From the IMG/VR virus record IMGVR_UViG_3300028800_000165, positions 1 through 42,605 of that record: a DNA stretch of 42,605 nucleotides. The stretch is one strand, 5' to 3'. Origin of the DNA: a virus. A model generated the notes under the pieces. It had not been told where the DNA came from. It saw only the letters and a list, made by a program, of their open reading frames with translations, and did no database searches. Position numbers and translations under genes: made by a program. The stretch's first letter is position 1; every line of letters begins with the position of its first letter. Positions 22,560 to 32,657 of the stretch are shown one piece after another.

Positions 22560-25314
22560 TATATTCTTCTTCTTTGAGTCGCTTTCTGAAAGCTAGTTTC
22601 TCTCTAGGGGTCTTGAGTTTCTTATAGGCTTCTTTTTCTTGTCCTATGAAATATTGGTTTTTTCCCCAACGCCATAATGCGCTAAAACCGACTGTGGCAG
22701 ACCCTTTCAATAAATTATTTGTTGCTTGTCCAATTAAAACTAAAGGTACTTTGAAGCCTGTCAATTTCTCAATCGCGTCTTGGACTTCCGCAAAAATGAT
22801 GCCTTTGATCGCTGATGAAACCAGATCTTTTCCTTTTTCCTTAAGAAATTCAGGTGCTTTTTCCTTCAATTTATCTAAAAATTCTTTTAGTGAGCCTTTT
22901 TCTTTGATAGTCTTTTCAAGTTCTTTTGCTATTTCCTTGCCTTGTGCTTTGGCTTCAGAAACTTCCTGTTTACTCAAACCAGCTTCTTCTATTAAGTTTT
23001 CAAGCTTTGGTTCAGAGGGTTTTTTTACATAATCCTCAACAAGTTTATCAACATGTTCTAGCTGTTCTTTAGCTGCCTTTTCAGTTTTTTTATCCAATGC
23101 ATCAAGCTCTCTCTTTTGCTTGATAAAGTCTCGTTGTATATCAACGATATCTTTACGTAAGTTTTTCAGATGCTGTTTAACTAATGCTGAACCTGGTTTT
23201 TTAAGCTGATAAAGTTGCGCTAGCTTATCCTTTTGCAATGCGATTTTTGACTGATTAATAAGAAAGTTTTTAGCTAACAATGTATGATGCCGTTTCAATT
23301 GAGCTAATTGGGGAGCCAAATCCTTATAGCGCTTTGTCCTTTTACTAAGCCCTTCCATTTCTTTTTCGATTCTCCCTATTTCGCTTCGTAAAAAATCGTT
23401 ATGGTTCTTATAGGCTTTTTGGTATGTTTCAAGAATTTTTATGATACGATCTTTATATTTAGCTGGAGGTAATTGCTCTTTAGTGGCTAACTTATCAAAT
23501 TCATCGATGTATTTTTGATCCCGCTTGTACATTTCTTCCCATTCTTTAGCTGTATGGCTTTCTGGTTCTTCTGCAAAAACCTTTAACTCAGCCATGTGCT
23601 TTCTAATAGGTTCTTCAAGCCCTTCTTCTGTAAATGGTTCGGCCTTACCTTCGGCTCTACGTTTTAGTGCATCTCTTTCATTGATTAATTCTTGTCGTTC
23701 TTGGTTTTTAAGCTTAATGGCACCTTCTAATGCCTTGGTATCTTTAGCTTTTGGATCTGCTGCTTTTTGTGATAAATAAGCAATATCTCCTTCGATGGAT
23801 TCAATTTTATCGGTTAAATCTTGAGCTTCTTTCTTTGCACTTTCTCGTTTTTCGCTTTCTTTTTTAGTAAGTGGTTTTTCGGATTTTTCTTCTTTTTTCT
23901 TTTCTGATTCAAAAGTTTCTTCAACAGGTCTTTCTGCTAAAACTTCGGCAGTTTTTCTAGCTTCTGATTTTCCTGTTTCAACCAATTTTGGAGTTTCAGG
24001 CACTTCGGCTAGCTTTTCTTTTGCTACTTCTTTTGTCTTACCTTCATAAGTTTTTGTGACATCAGCGATTACTTTCGATATGGCTTTCGTGTCTGATGGA
24101 TCAATGCCTTTATCTAAAATCTGCGATTGAACATCGGTTGCGACACCAACAGGATCGCCAGTCTTAGAGATCTTATCGATAATCTTATTAGCTTTGTCTT
24201 TTGGGAATATATGCAGGAGATTTAAGCCAAGCACTTGGGCAAATGTATCGACCACTTCTTCAGTAGTGGGGACTTCCATTTTAGAAAGGGATTTGGCACC
24301 TGTTATAGCTGCTGTTTGCAATCCTGATTCTGCTACCTTTTGACCTATCTTGCTTTTGCCAAATAGAGATTCAAAGCCAGGTAGATTTTTAATGAAAGGC
24401 ATAGCTTTTGAAACAGCACCGAATATTACGCCTTCAGCACCAGCCCGAACCCCTGTTTGAAGAGTGTCATTGACTGCGTTAACGAAATCCTCAAAAGATG
24501 CATCTCCCCCTTGGGAAAGGTACTGATGATAATGTTCTAAAGCTGTGTCAACCATAGCAGGCAATGCCATCGATCCTGCAGCCCCACCAACCGCAGCTCC
24601 TACTGGGCCGCCTGCAGCTCCAACACTTCCACCAATCGAAGCTCCTGCGCCATACAAAGGGCTTTCTGCTGCAAATCGTGATATGCCTTGTGTAAGACGT
24701 TTAAAGAAACCACCATCTTGCAATTGGATAGACTTCTCATACTCATCATAAGGAATGCCCTGTGCAATAGCTGAGGCCCTGCCGAATACACTGCTTTGAA
24801 TACCTTTTGTTACTGCAGCTCCAAAGCCTTCTTCTGTATTGATTGGGGGCGCCTCTTGCGCTTGTTGAGGAACTTGCTGCTGTATCAAAGGATTTTCTTC
24901 AGGTTGTTGTTGCCCACCTCCTAAATACTCTTGCAATGCTTGAGATATAGCCTGTTCTCTATTACCTGTTTTGGCTTCTAATTCAACAGCTCTTTTTCGG
25001 ATGTTTTCTTTATCTGCTGCGCTTGTAATATCCTTAAGATTTGGCTCTAAGCCGATGAACTTATCAATATCATAAATGGAAAGAGGATTTGCGCCAGGTT
25101 TAAGGCTATTTTTGTAGGTCTCAAGATCCTGACGGGATTTGATTTGCTTATCTAAGAGCTTTTCTCTAAATGATCGCTCTTTTTCATTTTCTTTCTTTTG
25201 TAAGTTCTTTTCATGAAGACTTAGGCCAAGTTCAGCTCCATAACTAGCGCCAGCGCCAACACCTCTTAATATTCTAGATGCAAAACTTGGTTGTTCTTCA
25301 ATGATCTGGACCAT
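22516..25314 (-). CDS. Large internal virion (ejection-type) protein, 932 aa
   Basis: The N-terminus is followed by charged helices. Residues 200-260 have a Gly/Ala-rich hydrophobic part (GAGASIGGSVGAAGGPVGAA and on) that could enter a membrane. Residues 400-830 are long coiled coils rich in Lys and Glu. This make-up is typical of podovirus core or ejection proteins that enter the host with the DNA. The adjacent Gly/Ala-rich 190-aa protein fits the same complex. No lysozyme motif was found. Confidence 0.65.
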   Translation of the reverse strand: MVQIIEEQPSFASRILRGVGAGASYGAELGLSLHEKNLQKKENEKERSFREKLLDKQIKSRQDLETYKNSLKPGANPLSIYDIDKFIGLEPNLKDITSAADKENIRKRAVELEAKTGNREQAISQALQEYLGGGQQQPEENPLIQQQVPQQAQEAPPINTEEGFGAAVTKGIQSSVFGRASAIAQGIPYDEYEKSIQLQDGGFFKRLTQGISRFAAESPLYGAGASIGGSVGAAGGPVGAAVGGAAGSMALPAMVDTALEHYHQYLSQGGDASFEDFVNAVNDTLQTGVRAGAEGVIFGAVSKAMPFIKNLPGFESLFGKSKIGQKVAESGLQTAAITGAKSLSKMEVPTTEEVVDTFAQVLGLNLLHIFPKDKANKIIDKISKTGDPVGVATDVQSQILDKGIDPSDTKAISKVIADVTKTYEGKTKEVAKEKLAEVPETPKLVETGKSEARKTAEVLAERPVEETFESEKKKEEKSEKPLTKKESEKRESAKKEAQDLTDKIESIEGDIAYLSQKAADPKAKDTKALEGAIKLKNQERQELINERDALKRRAEGKAEPFTEEGLEEPIRKHMAELKVFAEEPESHTAKEWEEMYKRDQKYIDEFDKLATKEQLPPAKYKDRIIKILETYQKAYKNHNDFLRSEIGRIEKEMEGLSKRTKRYKDLAPQLAQLKRHHTLLAKNFLINQSKIALQKDKLAQLYQLKKPGSALVKQHLKNLRKDIVDIQRDFIKQKRELDALDKKTEKAAKEQLEHVDKLVEDYVKKPSEPKLENLIEEAGLSKQEVSEAKAQGKEIAKELEKTIKEKGSLKEFLDKLKEKAPEFLKEKGKDLVSSAIKGIIFAEVQDAIEKLTGFKVPLVLIGQATNNLLKGSATVGFSALWRWGKNQYFIGQEKEAYKKLKTPREKLAFRKRLKEEEYTKKEIDIISGTSQK

Positions 25315-25886
25315 TAATATCCCCCGCCTCCTTTAACACCTGCTCCAAAACCGCCAGCAGCTCCAATAGCAGCCCCTGGCCAACCGCCTTGTGCGTAACC
25401 ACTAGCACCGCCAATAGCTGCCCCACCTAAACCACTAAAGATCTGTTCCCAGAAACTTGGCTGCTTTTTAGTTAAACCTTGCTCGTAAGGGCTTTGACCT
25501 AGCAATTGTTCGCTAAGGCCGAATAGATCCATCACTGCTTGCCTTTGCAAGGCTTGCCTATTGGATTGCAATTGCTGTGCAAAGTCTGAAGCTGCGGCAT
25601 TCTGAGCTTGTCCAAAGCCGCTAGAATGTCTAGCCCCAGATCCCATGCCGCTAAACCTAGAAGCAATCCCTCCTTGCAATGCATTGAATTGCTTTAATGC
25701 AGGTGCCTCTATTTGATCAAAGGTCTCTTGATTGCCTTGCGCTAACTGAGAAAGAAAACCACCTTGTTCAAGATGCGGATATAGGGATTGATAAAGCTGC
25801 ATTTGTTGAGGATCGAATTTCTGAAAGCTTGAAAGTTCATAACCCTTCGGAATTTTATTGCCTTGCGATCCATACATTGAAGTCAT
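25314..25886 (-). CDS. Small internal virion protein, 190 aa
   Basis: Gln-rich helices in the middle (FAQQLQSNRQALQRQAVMDL), a 'SRFSGMGSGARHSSGFGQ' motif and a hydrophobic Gly/Ala C-terminus (IFSGLGGAAIGGASGYAQGG). This pattern occurs in small ejection or injection proteins of podoviruses. Directly upstream of the 932-aa protein, sharing one base with its start. Confidence 0.6.
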   Translation of the reverse strand: MTSMYGSQGNKIPKGYELSSFQKFDPQQMQLYQSLYPHLEQGGFLSQLAQGNQETFDQIEAPALKQFNALQGGIASRFSGMGSGARHSSGFGQAQNAAASDFAQQLQSNRQALQRQAVMDLFGLSEQLLGQSPYEQGLTKKQPSFWEQIFSGLGGAAIGGASGYAQGGWPGAAIGAAGGFGAGVKGGGGY

Positions 25887-25936
25887 ATAAACCCCTTTTT
25901 CTCCAGAGTAACAATAAAATAAATACTAGTAAACAA

Positions 25937-26410
25937 TTAAGGCTCGGACAGCCATGTTAAGACTAAAAATCCGGAAACTAAGGAAGGAACACCTGCGCCG
26001 GATAAGAATATGATCTGAGAAGTAGTTAGATAAAAGCTCAATTGCCCTGCAATAGCGACATTAGAACCAAAGATAAGCCCATAGCCATTCGTGCCGTCCG
26101 TCCATTCTCCCCAACAATTAGTAAATTGACCAGGACCCACACCTTGGATGTTATGATTGATGGGGTCAGTCGTCGTGAACGTAAAGACCTTTCTTATAGT
26201 CTGCTGCTTTTGAGTTGTGAAGTAGTATTGCTCTCCGGTGATTGCTGGCTTATTAGTAGGGAATATCCCATTTATTCTTTGATTAACAGCTATGGCCGTA
26301 TCAACATAAGCCTTATCAATCTCTTGTACAAGTGAGGGTAGATCTTTAGGGAATAGCCTTTGCGTGCGAAGGTAGGGGGTTTGAGTAGCAAAGTCGATAT
26401 TTCTATTCAT
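25937..26410 (-). CDS. Tail/neck structural protein, 157 aa
   Basis: N-terminal helices (LPSLVQEIDKAYVDTAIAVN) and a beta-rich C-terminal half (QTIRKVFTFTTTDPINH, GYGLIFGSNVAIAGQLSFYL). The N-terminal pattern is found in small podovirus virion proteins downstream of the large tail protein. Overlaps the 995-aa gene by 4 nt. Confidence 0.55.
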   Translation of the reverse strand: MNRNIDFATQTPYLRTQRLFPKDLPSLVQEIDKAYVDTAIAVNQRINGIFPTNKPAITGEQYYFTTQKQQTIRKVFTFTTTDPINHNIQGVGPGQFTNCWGEWTDGTNGYGLIFGSNVAIAGQLSFYLTTSQIIFLSGAGVPSLVSGFLVLTWLSEP

Positions 26411-29394
26411 ACAAGTAGTTGAGAGGGTTGTAATTCTAAGATGCAGGAATGCAGTTCTATTTCGGCTGTTTGATTGGTAATTCCTACAGGGGTTGCAGTT
26501 CCACCAGAGATATAATCATCAAAATCTGAAGAATCCACATTGATTGAAACGGTGGTAGTTGTTGAGGATAGGACATAATAGTAGTTGTTGTCTGAGGTAT
26601 CGTAGTTAAGCTGCGTCATGCCTTGCACCCCTGCAATCTGAATGAGCGTACCAGCGGCAAACTGTGCAGTACAATTGAGGACGCAAGGGTCTGCATTTGA
26701 AGCCCCCGTTATAGCTGTTCCAAAGGCTGTAGGCTGCAAAAGCATTTGATCTGTAGTCATAGTGAACCCTAGCTGAACAGTATCACCTATGAGGCTTGTA
26801 TTGAGCCTATGCCATATCTGCGCTTGTGATGATGCCGTAGGAGTCTGGAGGTTGATGTTTGCAGGAGTTAACCCTAGATTGGTACTTTCTGGACATGTAT
26901 ACAAAATAGTTGAATAAATCAATGAACTATCAAAACCTATAGGGCCATCATTATAAGGGTCGCTTGCATCTTGGCTTAAGTAGATATAAAGGGTGATTTG
27001 GCTATTAGGCGTTGTTGAAAGCAAATATTGTTGTACGCCAATACGGGTTTTCCTACCCATTTCCCAAGCCATGGGGAATTGCTTTGTTTGGATGATAGGA
27101 ACATAAAAGCGTGTGATGAGACCGCCTCCTATATAAGTACCTACGGGAACAGGGCTTGAAACTTGGAATGTATTGACATCTTGAATTAAGGATACTTCGT
27201 AAATAAAGCCATTTATAAGCTGACCAATCGTCCCTATGCAATTGGTGATTTGGATGAAGTCACCAGCGTTTAGTTGATGATTATTCGCAATGATCGTTAC
27301 ACCTGACATAGATTGAATAAGTAGTGAGGGCGCCTCCCCTGTGCCTTCTCCCTTAATAACGATGAAACCTTGCTGATTTCCACCAATAACTAAAGGTTCA
27401 TCTGTCTGGTTATCCCCTGCATTCCAAGGCTCATTCCATACTGACCATGAGGGAAATGTCTGTCCTACTGTTCCCCATGTCATATATTGAGTTTGCCTGA
27501 CTGTCCCATAAGTAGTATAGCATTCATAGAAAATAGCGAAAGTGTTATCCCTGTAGTTATAGAAGAGAGTCTCATTAGGATAAATGTAAATATTCGTATC
27601 GGATTCATCAGAAACATAGGTGAAGTAGACCCATTCGTTGATATAGTCTCTAATTGCAGTTACTCTTTCTGTGCCATTATTAGTTTGATTGATCTCAAAC
27701 ACTTCATCAGGGATGATGATATCGAATCTACCGCAAGATACTTGGTTTGTTCTTATATAGCCTCTTGATCCCCTTGTGAGCACAAATTCATCAAAGTTAA
27801 TGGCTGAGAATGTGCTAGTGCTACCATATTCGGAATTTATCAAATAGAAGTTGAAAGGTATCAGATCATTTCCAGTATAAACTAAACGAAGTTCCTGTCT
27901 TAGAGCACCTAAAATCAGAGCATCTTGATTGGGGGATGAGGTAGCTATAGTCTGATCAAAGCCTGAGCTAATCCATCCTCCAAAGCCTGTTTGATCTTCC
28001 CACATGGCACTTGCTGTAGCAGATTGATTATTTGGAACTAGAAGAGACATAAAAGAGGTTGTAGGCAAAGAGGGATCACCCGTAAAAGAGGCAGTATAAT
28101 ATGGAGTTCCATTTTGACTGAAAACAACTGTGTCTTTTAAATAAATGGGTGATCCCGTCGAGCTTTGAATAACAGGCCCTATAAACAAAATTCTGTCCTT
28201 ATATGTGGTCACAATTTTAGCGCCTACAAGATAATATTGCGCCTCTGGAAGATCTGCAATGCTATAGATAGCAAGCGAAAGAGGAGGCATATAGTTTACC
28301 CAACCAAAGGATGATCCGTAGGAAGGAGCAAGAGCGCTTGAGTTTGTAGGGTCTCCATCATACCAACGAATGCAGTCCTTAGTTGTGCTTGATCGATTTG
28401 TAAGGTATTGGACAATGCCGCCGGAATAGGTGCCCGCAGGAATATTAGCATTGGGGAATGTGACAATGAAACTATTTCCCGCTGTTGTAACAAAGCCTGT
28501 TTGGAAATTGATGGCTTGGGCATTACCTGTGCCGCTTGCAATCACCTCGTTAATGAAGACAAAGTCCCCTACTTGTAAGGGATTACCGCCAATTGTGAAT
28601 TCCACAGTCTTTGTTGTTAAAACCGTTATTACTGTAGGGACTTGGAATTGCATCCCTATATTTGCACCTGAGAAGGAAACAGGAACCCCATTAGTAGCCC
28701 AGAATGCACCTTGATAATTAACAGAGCCAAATTGCTGGTAGTTTTGTCCATTCCAAGTCAAAGGGGTAGGCGTTGACTTAGCTACATAGCCTGTGTATGT
28801 GCCAGTGGGTAGGTTTTTGTAAAAGCTGACATCATACGCTAAATAAGGTATAGTGCCAGCAGACCGCATAGATTGTACTTCATAAGCATAGGTAGTATCA
28901 AAGAAGACATTCGATGGATAGTTGCTACTGGGCTGCTCAAAGTCTCTAATTCCCATAACAGGAAGGTCGGGGAAGTAATTGAATGTTGCACTTGTGAAAT
29001 TTAAAGTGGGAGATCCTGATCCATTTGGAGTCACGAGACCAGTAGCATAATTGATACTTGCATTTGATCCACCACCTGATCTTACTAAGACTCCGAGGCC
29101 ATTATCTGTCCATGTTGTCCCACCTGACCCAACAATAACCACGCTTCCGGGAAGTATTGAGGAGTTTGGCTCTAAATTAAGCAGTAGGTCATAACTTGGA
29201 TAATTTGTGAATGAAACATAGCGCATCAATTGGGTAAACGCAGCCGTGCCCCTTTTTCGCTTTACTCGCCCTCTTGTTTGATAAGCGTTAATGAGAGTAG
29301 GAAATGAGTCGTTATCAATATTGAAAGGCGTGAAATACTTACTAAGGCCACCGCTTAAGGGTCTTTGATTAGCACCGATAACGAGTTTTCCCAT
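26407..29394 (-). CDS. Large tail protein, 995 aa
   Basis: The start (VIGANQRPLSGGLSKYFTPF, DNDSFPTLINAYQTRGRVKR) resembles the large tail-tube or stabilisation proteins of podoviruses, followed by about 900 beta-rich residues. Several repeated segments have the form '...GDFVFINE.. NAQAINF' and 'GDFIQITNC.. GQLINGF', suggesting duplicated small beta domains. Likely forms the tail nozzle or a sheath around the connector. Confidence 0.6.
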   Translation of the reverse strand: MGKLVIGANQRPLSGGLSKYFTPFNIDNDSFPTLINAYQTRGRVKRKRGTAAFTQLMRYVSFTNYPSYDLLLNLEPNSSILPGSVVIVGSGGTTWTDNGLGVLVRSGGGSNASINYATGLVTPNGSGSPTLNFTSATFNYFPDLPVMGIRDFEQPSSNYPSNVFFDTTYAYEVQSMRSAGTIPYLAYDVSFYKNLPTGTYTGYVAKSTPTPLTWNGQNYQQFGSVNYQGAFWATNGVPVSFSGANIGMQFQVPTVITVLTTKTVEFTIGGNPLQVGDFVFINEVIASGTGNAQAINFQTGFVTTAGNSFIVTFPNANIPAGTYSGGIVQYLTNRSSTTKDCIRWYDGDPTNSSALAPSYGSSFGWVNYMPPLSLAIYSIADLPEAQYYLVGAKIVTTYKDRILFIGPVIQSSTGSPIYLKDTVVFSQNGTPYYTASFTGDPSLPTTSFMSLLVPNNQSATASAMWEDQTGFGGWISSGFDQTIATSSPNQDALILGALRQELRLVYTGNDLIPFNFYLINSEYGSTSTFSAINFDEFVLTRGSRGYIRTNQVSCGRFDIIIPDEVFEINQTNNGTERVTAIRDYINEWVYFTYVSDESDTNIYIYPNETLFYNYRDNTFAIFYECYTTYGTVRQTQYMTWGTVGQTFPSWSVWNEPWNAGDNQTDEPLVIGGNQQGFIVIKGEGTGEAPSLLIQSMSGVTIIANNHQLNAGDFIQITNCIGTIGQLINGFIYEVSLIQDVNTFQVSSPVPVGTYIGGGLITRFYVPIIQTKQFPMAWEMGRKTRIGVQQYLLSTTPNSQITLYIYLSQDASDPYNDGPIGFDSSLIYSTILYTCPESTNLGLTPANINLQTPTASSQAQIWHRLNTSLIGDTVQLGFTMTTDQMLLQPTAFGTAITGASNADPCVLNCTAQFAAGTLIQIAGVQGMTQLNYDTSDNNYYYVLSSTTTTVSINVDSSDFDDYISGGTATPVGITNQTAEIELHSCILELQPSQLLV

Positions 29395-30068
29395 TAGTTA
29401 CCTATTGCCCACCAGGTAAATCCATTGAGCTGTTCTTTGATGACTTGATTACTTGTTAAAGCCCATTGGAAGGTATTAAGAGTAGATGGCGAATTTATCC
29501 TTGTCGCTATAGTGCCTGTATATGTAGTAACTGGACCTACATTATCCATTGTGAACGTTGCATAAACACCAAAGATATTATTAGGGAAACTGACTGGGAA
29601 CATTAAGGTTTGATTTCCCATAGGCCAAGTATACGCACCTGCTGAACCTGAAACTTTATAAGTACCATATTGAACCATTAAAGCCTTTGATGCAGCACTA
29701 CCAGGCAAGAAAGACCAACCAGGGTTAGCCCCTAAAGATGGAAACCTGCCTCCTGTAGCTGCAAGGGTCATTTGATATTCATTGGTTGAACCATCGTTTG
29801 TGAAAAAAAGGTTGGATGCACTGCCCACCATCTTAGAATAAATAGTTGATAAACCAGTAAATAAACCACTAGGAATAGCAGCTTGATTGAGAATACGGGC
29901 TTGATTATGGAAACCTGCGTTGTTGTTAAGTGTGGTTCCATTTGAAAAAGCCACATGATCAACGCCTGCCCATGTATTGATGCTGTTGGTGTTTATCAGC
30001 ATCAACGGTTGATCATCGGATGGATCATCAGGAGCATTAGGTTTATTTAGATAATATTGAATTGTCAA
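29394..30068 (-). CDS. Structural protein, 224 aa
   Basis: Beta-rich with few charges; starts with YYLNKPNAPDDPSDDQPLML. No family recognised. Its position between neck and tail proteins, with overlaps to both, marks it as a virion protein. Confidence 0.55.
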   Translation of the reverse strand: MTIQYYLNKPNAPDDPSDDQPLMLINTNSINTWAGVDHVAFSNGTTLNNNAGFHNQARILNQAAIPSGLFTGLSTIYSKMVGSASNLFFTNDGSTNEYQMTLAATGGRFPSLGANPGWSFLPGSAASKALMVQYGTYKVSGSAGAYTWPMGNQTLMFPVSFPNNIFGVYATFTMDNVGPVTTYTGTIATRINSPSTLNTFQWALTSNQVIKEQLNGFTWWAIGN

Positions 30069-31285
30069 AGTGTATTTCCTCCTAAATTGATGCCGGCTTG
30101 ATTTTGATTGAGACCTTGGCTATAGATTGTTTGGCTGCGAGTGCTTGTGAATTGCCTTTGCGATCTTTTCCAAACAAGGATCTCCTGTTCGCGGAATAGT
30201 GGTTCGTAAAACTGAAACTGCTCTACATCTCCCGTATCGCTTAAGATCTTACGTGCAGCTCCTCTTGCTATGTATTCTGACATGTAGGCAAATTGAATCG
30301 ATTGAGCAGATGATAGGAAAGCGGCAGGAGTTAAATAAGCATCGATCTCAACAAGGTATTGCCGATCGGGGGGGCTACGTAGGGTTAGGACATTGTTGTT
30401 AATGAGAATGGTTCTCGGTAAGCCAGTCTGGAAGAAATAAACTTGAGCATTGATCTGCGCCCCATCGGGTACTGCTTGAGGGAAATAAACGTTAGAAATA
30501 ACACCTGAGAAGTAGTTGATGACATTCTGCGAAGTGTTATAGCCATTGGCTAGATTCTCATAGCCTGTAGGAAAGCCAAGATTTCCTGAATTGCTATTCG
30601 GCGCTACTAACATACCTAAATTAAGGTTATTCGTAAGGAATTGCCCCGAATCGCATACCATTATAGAAGATCCGTCAGATGCGATAGAAGTAAGATAAAC
30701 CGCTGGAAATATACTGGATGTAGGAATGGCAACGTTAGGTTGATTGCTTTGAATAGGATCTTGAAAAGTCCCTCCGTTATCTGCATTATAAATCACCCCC
30801 GTATTATCAACATGACCTCTTAAAAGATAGCTTAGAGGCGGATTAACAGGAGTGTAATTGGCAGGCTCGATAGGTAACTGAAGAGTGTAAGGGCCGCTTG
30901 ATCCATTTCCTGTGCCGACAACTGTTAAGTTTTGTACGATGTTAGGATAAGTATTGAAGAAAAGAGTCTTTTCCGTCTGGAGGATAACTTGCACACCATT
31001 TACATAAGCTGGTTGAAGAAATCCTTGGTAAACAGGATAGTAGTTAATGTTTTGGTTGCCAGGCTCTGTCTGTATAGCATAAAGAGGTACATTATACTGA
31101 TCAAAGCCAGGAACCGTTTGAAACTGATACTTTGTCTTTAAATCAAAAAGCTGAATCCTGGCATCAACATCCATAATCCAAAAACGGTTGATATAATCAA
31201 TGATTAAAGCATCAGTTATTTGGGCATTAGAAGGGCTTTTGATGATCCTTCTAACATATGTTATGATGTCCCCTAGGGTATCCAT
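30065..31285 (-). CDS. Probable neck/head-tail connector, 406 aa
   Basis: The N-terminus (TLGDIITYVRRIIKSPSNAQ, ALIIDYINRFWIMDVDARIQ) is a helical start seen in connector proteins of podoviruses, followed by beta-rich sequence and a helical C-terminus with LVEIDAYLTPAAF and YIARGAARKIL, also typical. It lies downstream of capsid genes and upstream of tail genes, as expected. Confidence 0.6.
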   Translation of the reverse strand: MDTLGDIITYVRRIIKSPSNAQITDALIIDYINRFWIMDVDARIQLFDLKTKYQFQTVPGFDQYNVPLYAIQTEPGNQNINYYPVYQGFLQPAYVNGVQVILQTEKTLFFNTYPNIVQNLTVVGTGNGSSGPYTLQLPIEPANYTPVNPPLSYLLRGHVDNTGVIYNADNGGTFQDPIQSNQPNVAIPTSSIFPAVYLTSIASDGSSIMVCDSGQFLTNNLNLGMLVAPNSNSGNLGFPTGYENLANGYNTSQNVINYFSGVISNVYFPQAVPDGAQINAQVYFFQTGLPRTILINNNVLTLRSPPDRQYLVEIDAYLTPAAFLSSAQSIQFAYMSEYIARGAARKILSDTGDVEQFQFYEPLFREQEILVWKRSQRQFTSTRSQTIYSQGLNQNQAGINLGGNTL

Positions 31286-31461
31286 TACTTCTTACCTACT
31301 TTCATCCCTTTTTTTCTAGCTTCAGAAAGGGCAATAGCAACAGCTTGTTTAGGGTTATCAACCTGAGGGCCTGTTTTGCTTCCACTATGAAGTTTTCCAC
31401 CCTTGAATTCTTTCATCGTTTTGTGGATTTTCTCTTTAGCCTTTTTGCTCTCTTTTGTCAT
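31285..31461 (-). CDS. Small basic protein (DUF6496-like), 58 aa
   Basis: MKEFKGGKLHSGSKTG and NPKQAVAIALSEARKKG form a pattern found in many bacterial and phage small proteins grouped as DUF6496. Function unknown; perhaps nucleic-acid binding. The stop overlaps the connector's ATG; the start overlaps the previous stop. Confidence 0.65.
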   Translation of the reverse strand: MTKESKKAKEKIHKTMKEFKGGKLHSGSKTGPQVDNPKQAVAIALSEARKKGMKVGKK

Positions 31462-31553
31462 TATTTTGTCGCCATTTTGTTTTTCATAGCCATTTTACCG
31501 TCATGCTTTCCATCTTTATGAGACTTCTTGTGTTCTTTTTTCTTCTTATCCAT
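31461..31553 (-). CDS. Lys/His micro-protein, 30 aa
   Basis: Reads from ATG 31553 to TAA 31461, overlapping the next start (TAATG). Very basic: DKKKKEHKKSHKDGKHDGK. Small, but the stop-start overlaps on both sides of this stretch support it. Confidence 0.45.
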   Translation of the reverse strand: MDKKKKEHKKSHKDGKHDGKMAMKNKMATK

Positions 31554-31569
31554 TTTGTTTATCCTTTGG

Positions 31570-32148
31570 TTAGAATGCTGTAGCACCCATAAATACTGAT
31601 CTTTGTTTTATCACTGGAGTTGCATTTAATCGTTGTTTCGTTTGCTTTGCAACCATCATCCCATACATTTGGGTATATCCATCATCTGCCACTTTTTGCG
31701 TCTGATCCATTGAGAGCACATGATATTTTCTAGTAGCTAATTGCTCAGCTAGATATCTCGGTCCCCAAACAGGTTTATTAACGGGAACTTTCCAAAACTC
31801 TCCCTGAACTCCAGGAAATCTCTTTGTCCAGCATTCAATAGTCTCCCCGATGATCTCATGGTTTTCAGCTATGAAATGTACATATTCTTTTTGATAATTG
31901 TATTCTGCTCTGAATTCCTCATTGAACTTCTCAATGCCGCCAATCGTTCTTTCTGGCTTTAGATAAATATCGGGCTTCTTATCGATATCTCTTAATGCGA
32001 TCTTTGTTTGTGGCTCATGGCTAAGCGCAGGAGCTTTGTTCATCTCATCAAGAGTAAGGGATTTCACTTGCTCATCATATTTATCAAAATCTTTTTCTAA
32101 TCTATCGAGTTCCTTTTCAGACTCACTGTTAACATTGGGTTTTCTCAT
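31570..32148 (-). CDS. Virion-region protein, 192 aa
   Basis: An acidic coiled N-terminus (EKELDRLEKDFDKYDEQVKS) and a compact C-terminal part (FAENHEIIGETIECWTKRFPG, GPRYLAEQLATRKYHVL). Unknown, but its place between capsid-side and neck genes suggests a minor head or assembly protein. Confidence 0.55.
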   Translation of the reverse strand: MRKPNVNSESEKELDRLEKDFDKYDEQVKSLTLDEMNKAPALSHEPQTKIALRDIDKKPDIYLKPERTIGGIEKFNEEFRAEYNYQKEYVHFIAENHEIIGETIECWTKRFPGVQGEFWKVPVNKPVWGPRYLAEQLATRKYHVLSMDQTQKVADDGYTQMYGMMVAKQTKQRLNATPVIKQRSVFMGATAF

Positions 32149-32154
32149 AATTTC

Positions 32155-32634
32155 CTAATTGGGTGATATATTAATAAAGCTTCCAGGGACGGTAATGCTT
32201 TGGTTTTTTAGGCCGTTGTAATTAGTCGCTCCTGTATTCACATCCCCAATGGCTAAAATCTGGGGTTGATTTGGGTTACTTGTGGCTATAAATGCATTAG
32301 CTTGGCCTGAATTCAAATCAAGCAAAACCTCTGTACTTGAAGGAATATTGATGACATAGGCCGTTTGCTCATTTAGCTGATAGCACCCGTTGTCTTCAGG
32401 GATTAGTAGACGCACCAATTGCCCTACAACGTAATTGTGATTAGTCGTTGTAGTGACTAAGGTTTTGGGGCCAATGTTAATGCTAGCGATGTAGAAAAAG
32501 TTCGGAGCATAATAATTTGCCATTATTGGGACATTATTATAAAGCGCTGTAGGTGGTCCGAAATAGCCAGTCATAAACCAAAAGGGGTGAATTTCTCCAC
32601 CCCTCATTGTTATTTGTCCAACATTAAATTTCAA
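32155..32634 (-). CDS. Beta-rich structural protein, 159 aa
   Basis: Contains 'TTTNHNYVVGQLVRLLIPED', a beta unit also found in the 399-aa protein upstream (TTSAHGYGVGDTVIMTG), so the two share a domain. The end, 'LAIGDVNTGATNYNG', also parallels 'LAVGDVNTGGIINGL' there. Probably a decoration or head-surface protein. Confidence 0.6.
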   Translation of the reverse strand: MKFNVGQITMRGGEIHPFWFMTGYFGPPTALYNNVPIMANYYAPNFFYIASINIGPKTLVTTTTNHNYVVGQLVRLLIPEDNGCYQLNEQTAYVINIPSSTEVLLDLNSGQANAFIATSNPNQPQILAIGDVNTGATNYNGLKNQSITVPGSFINISPN

Positions 32635-32657
32635 TGTTTAAGACAAATATTTATTTG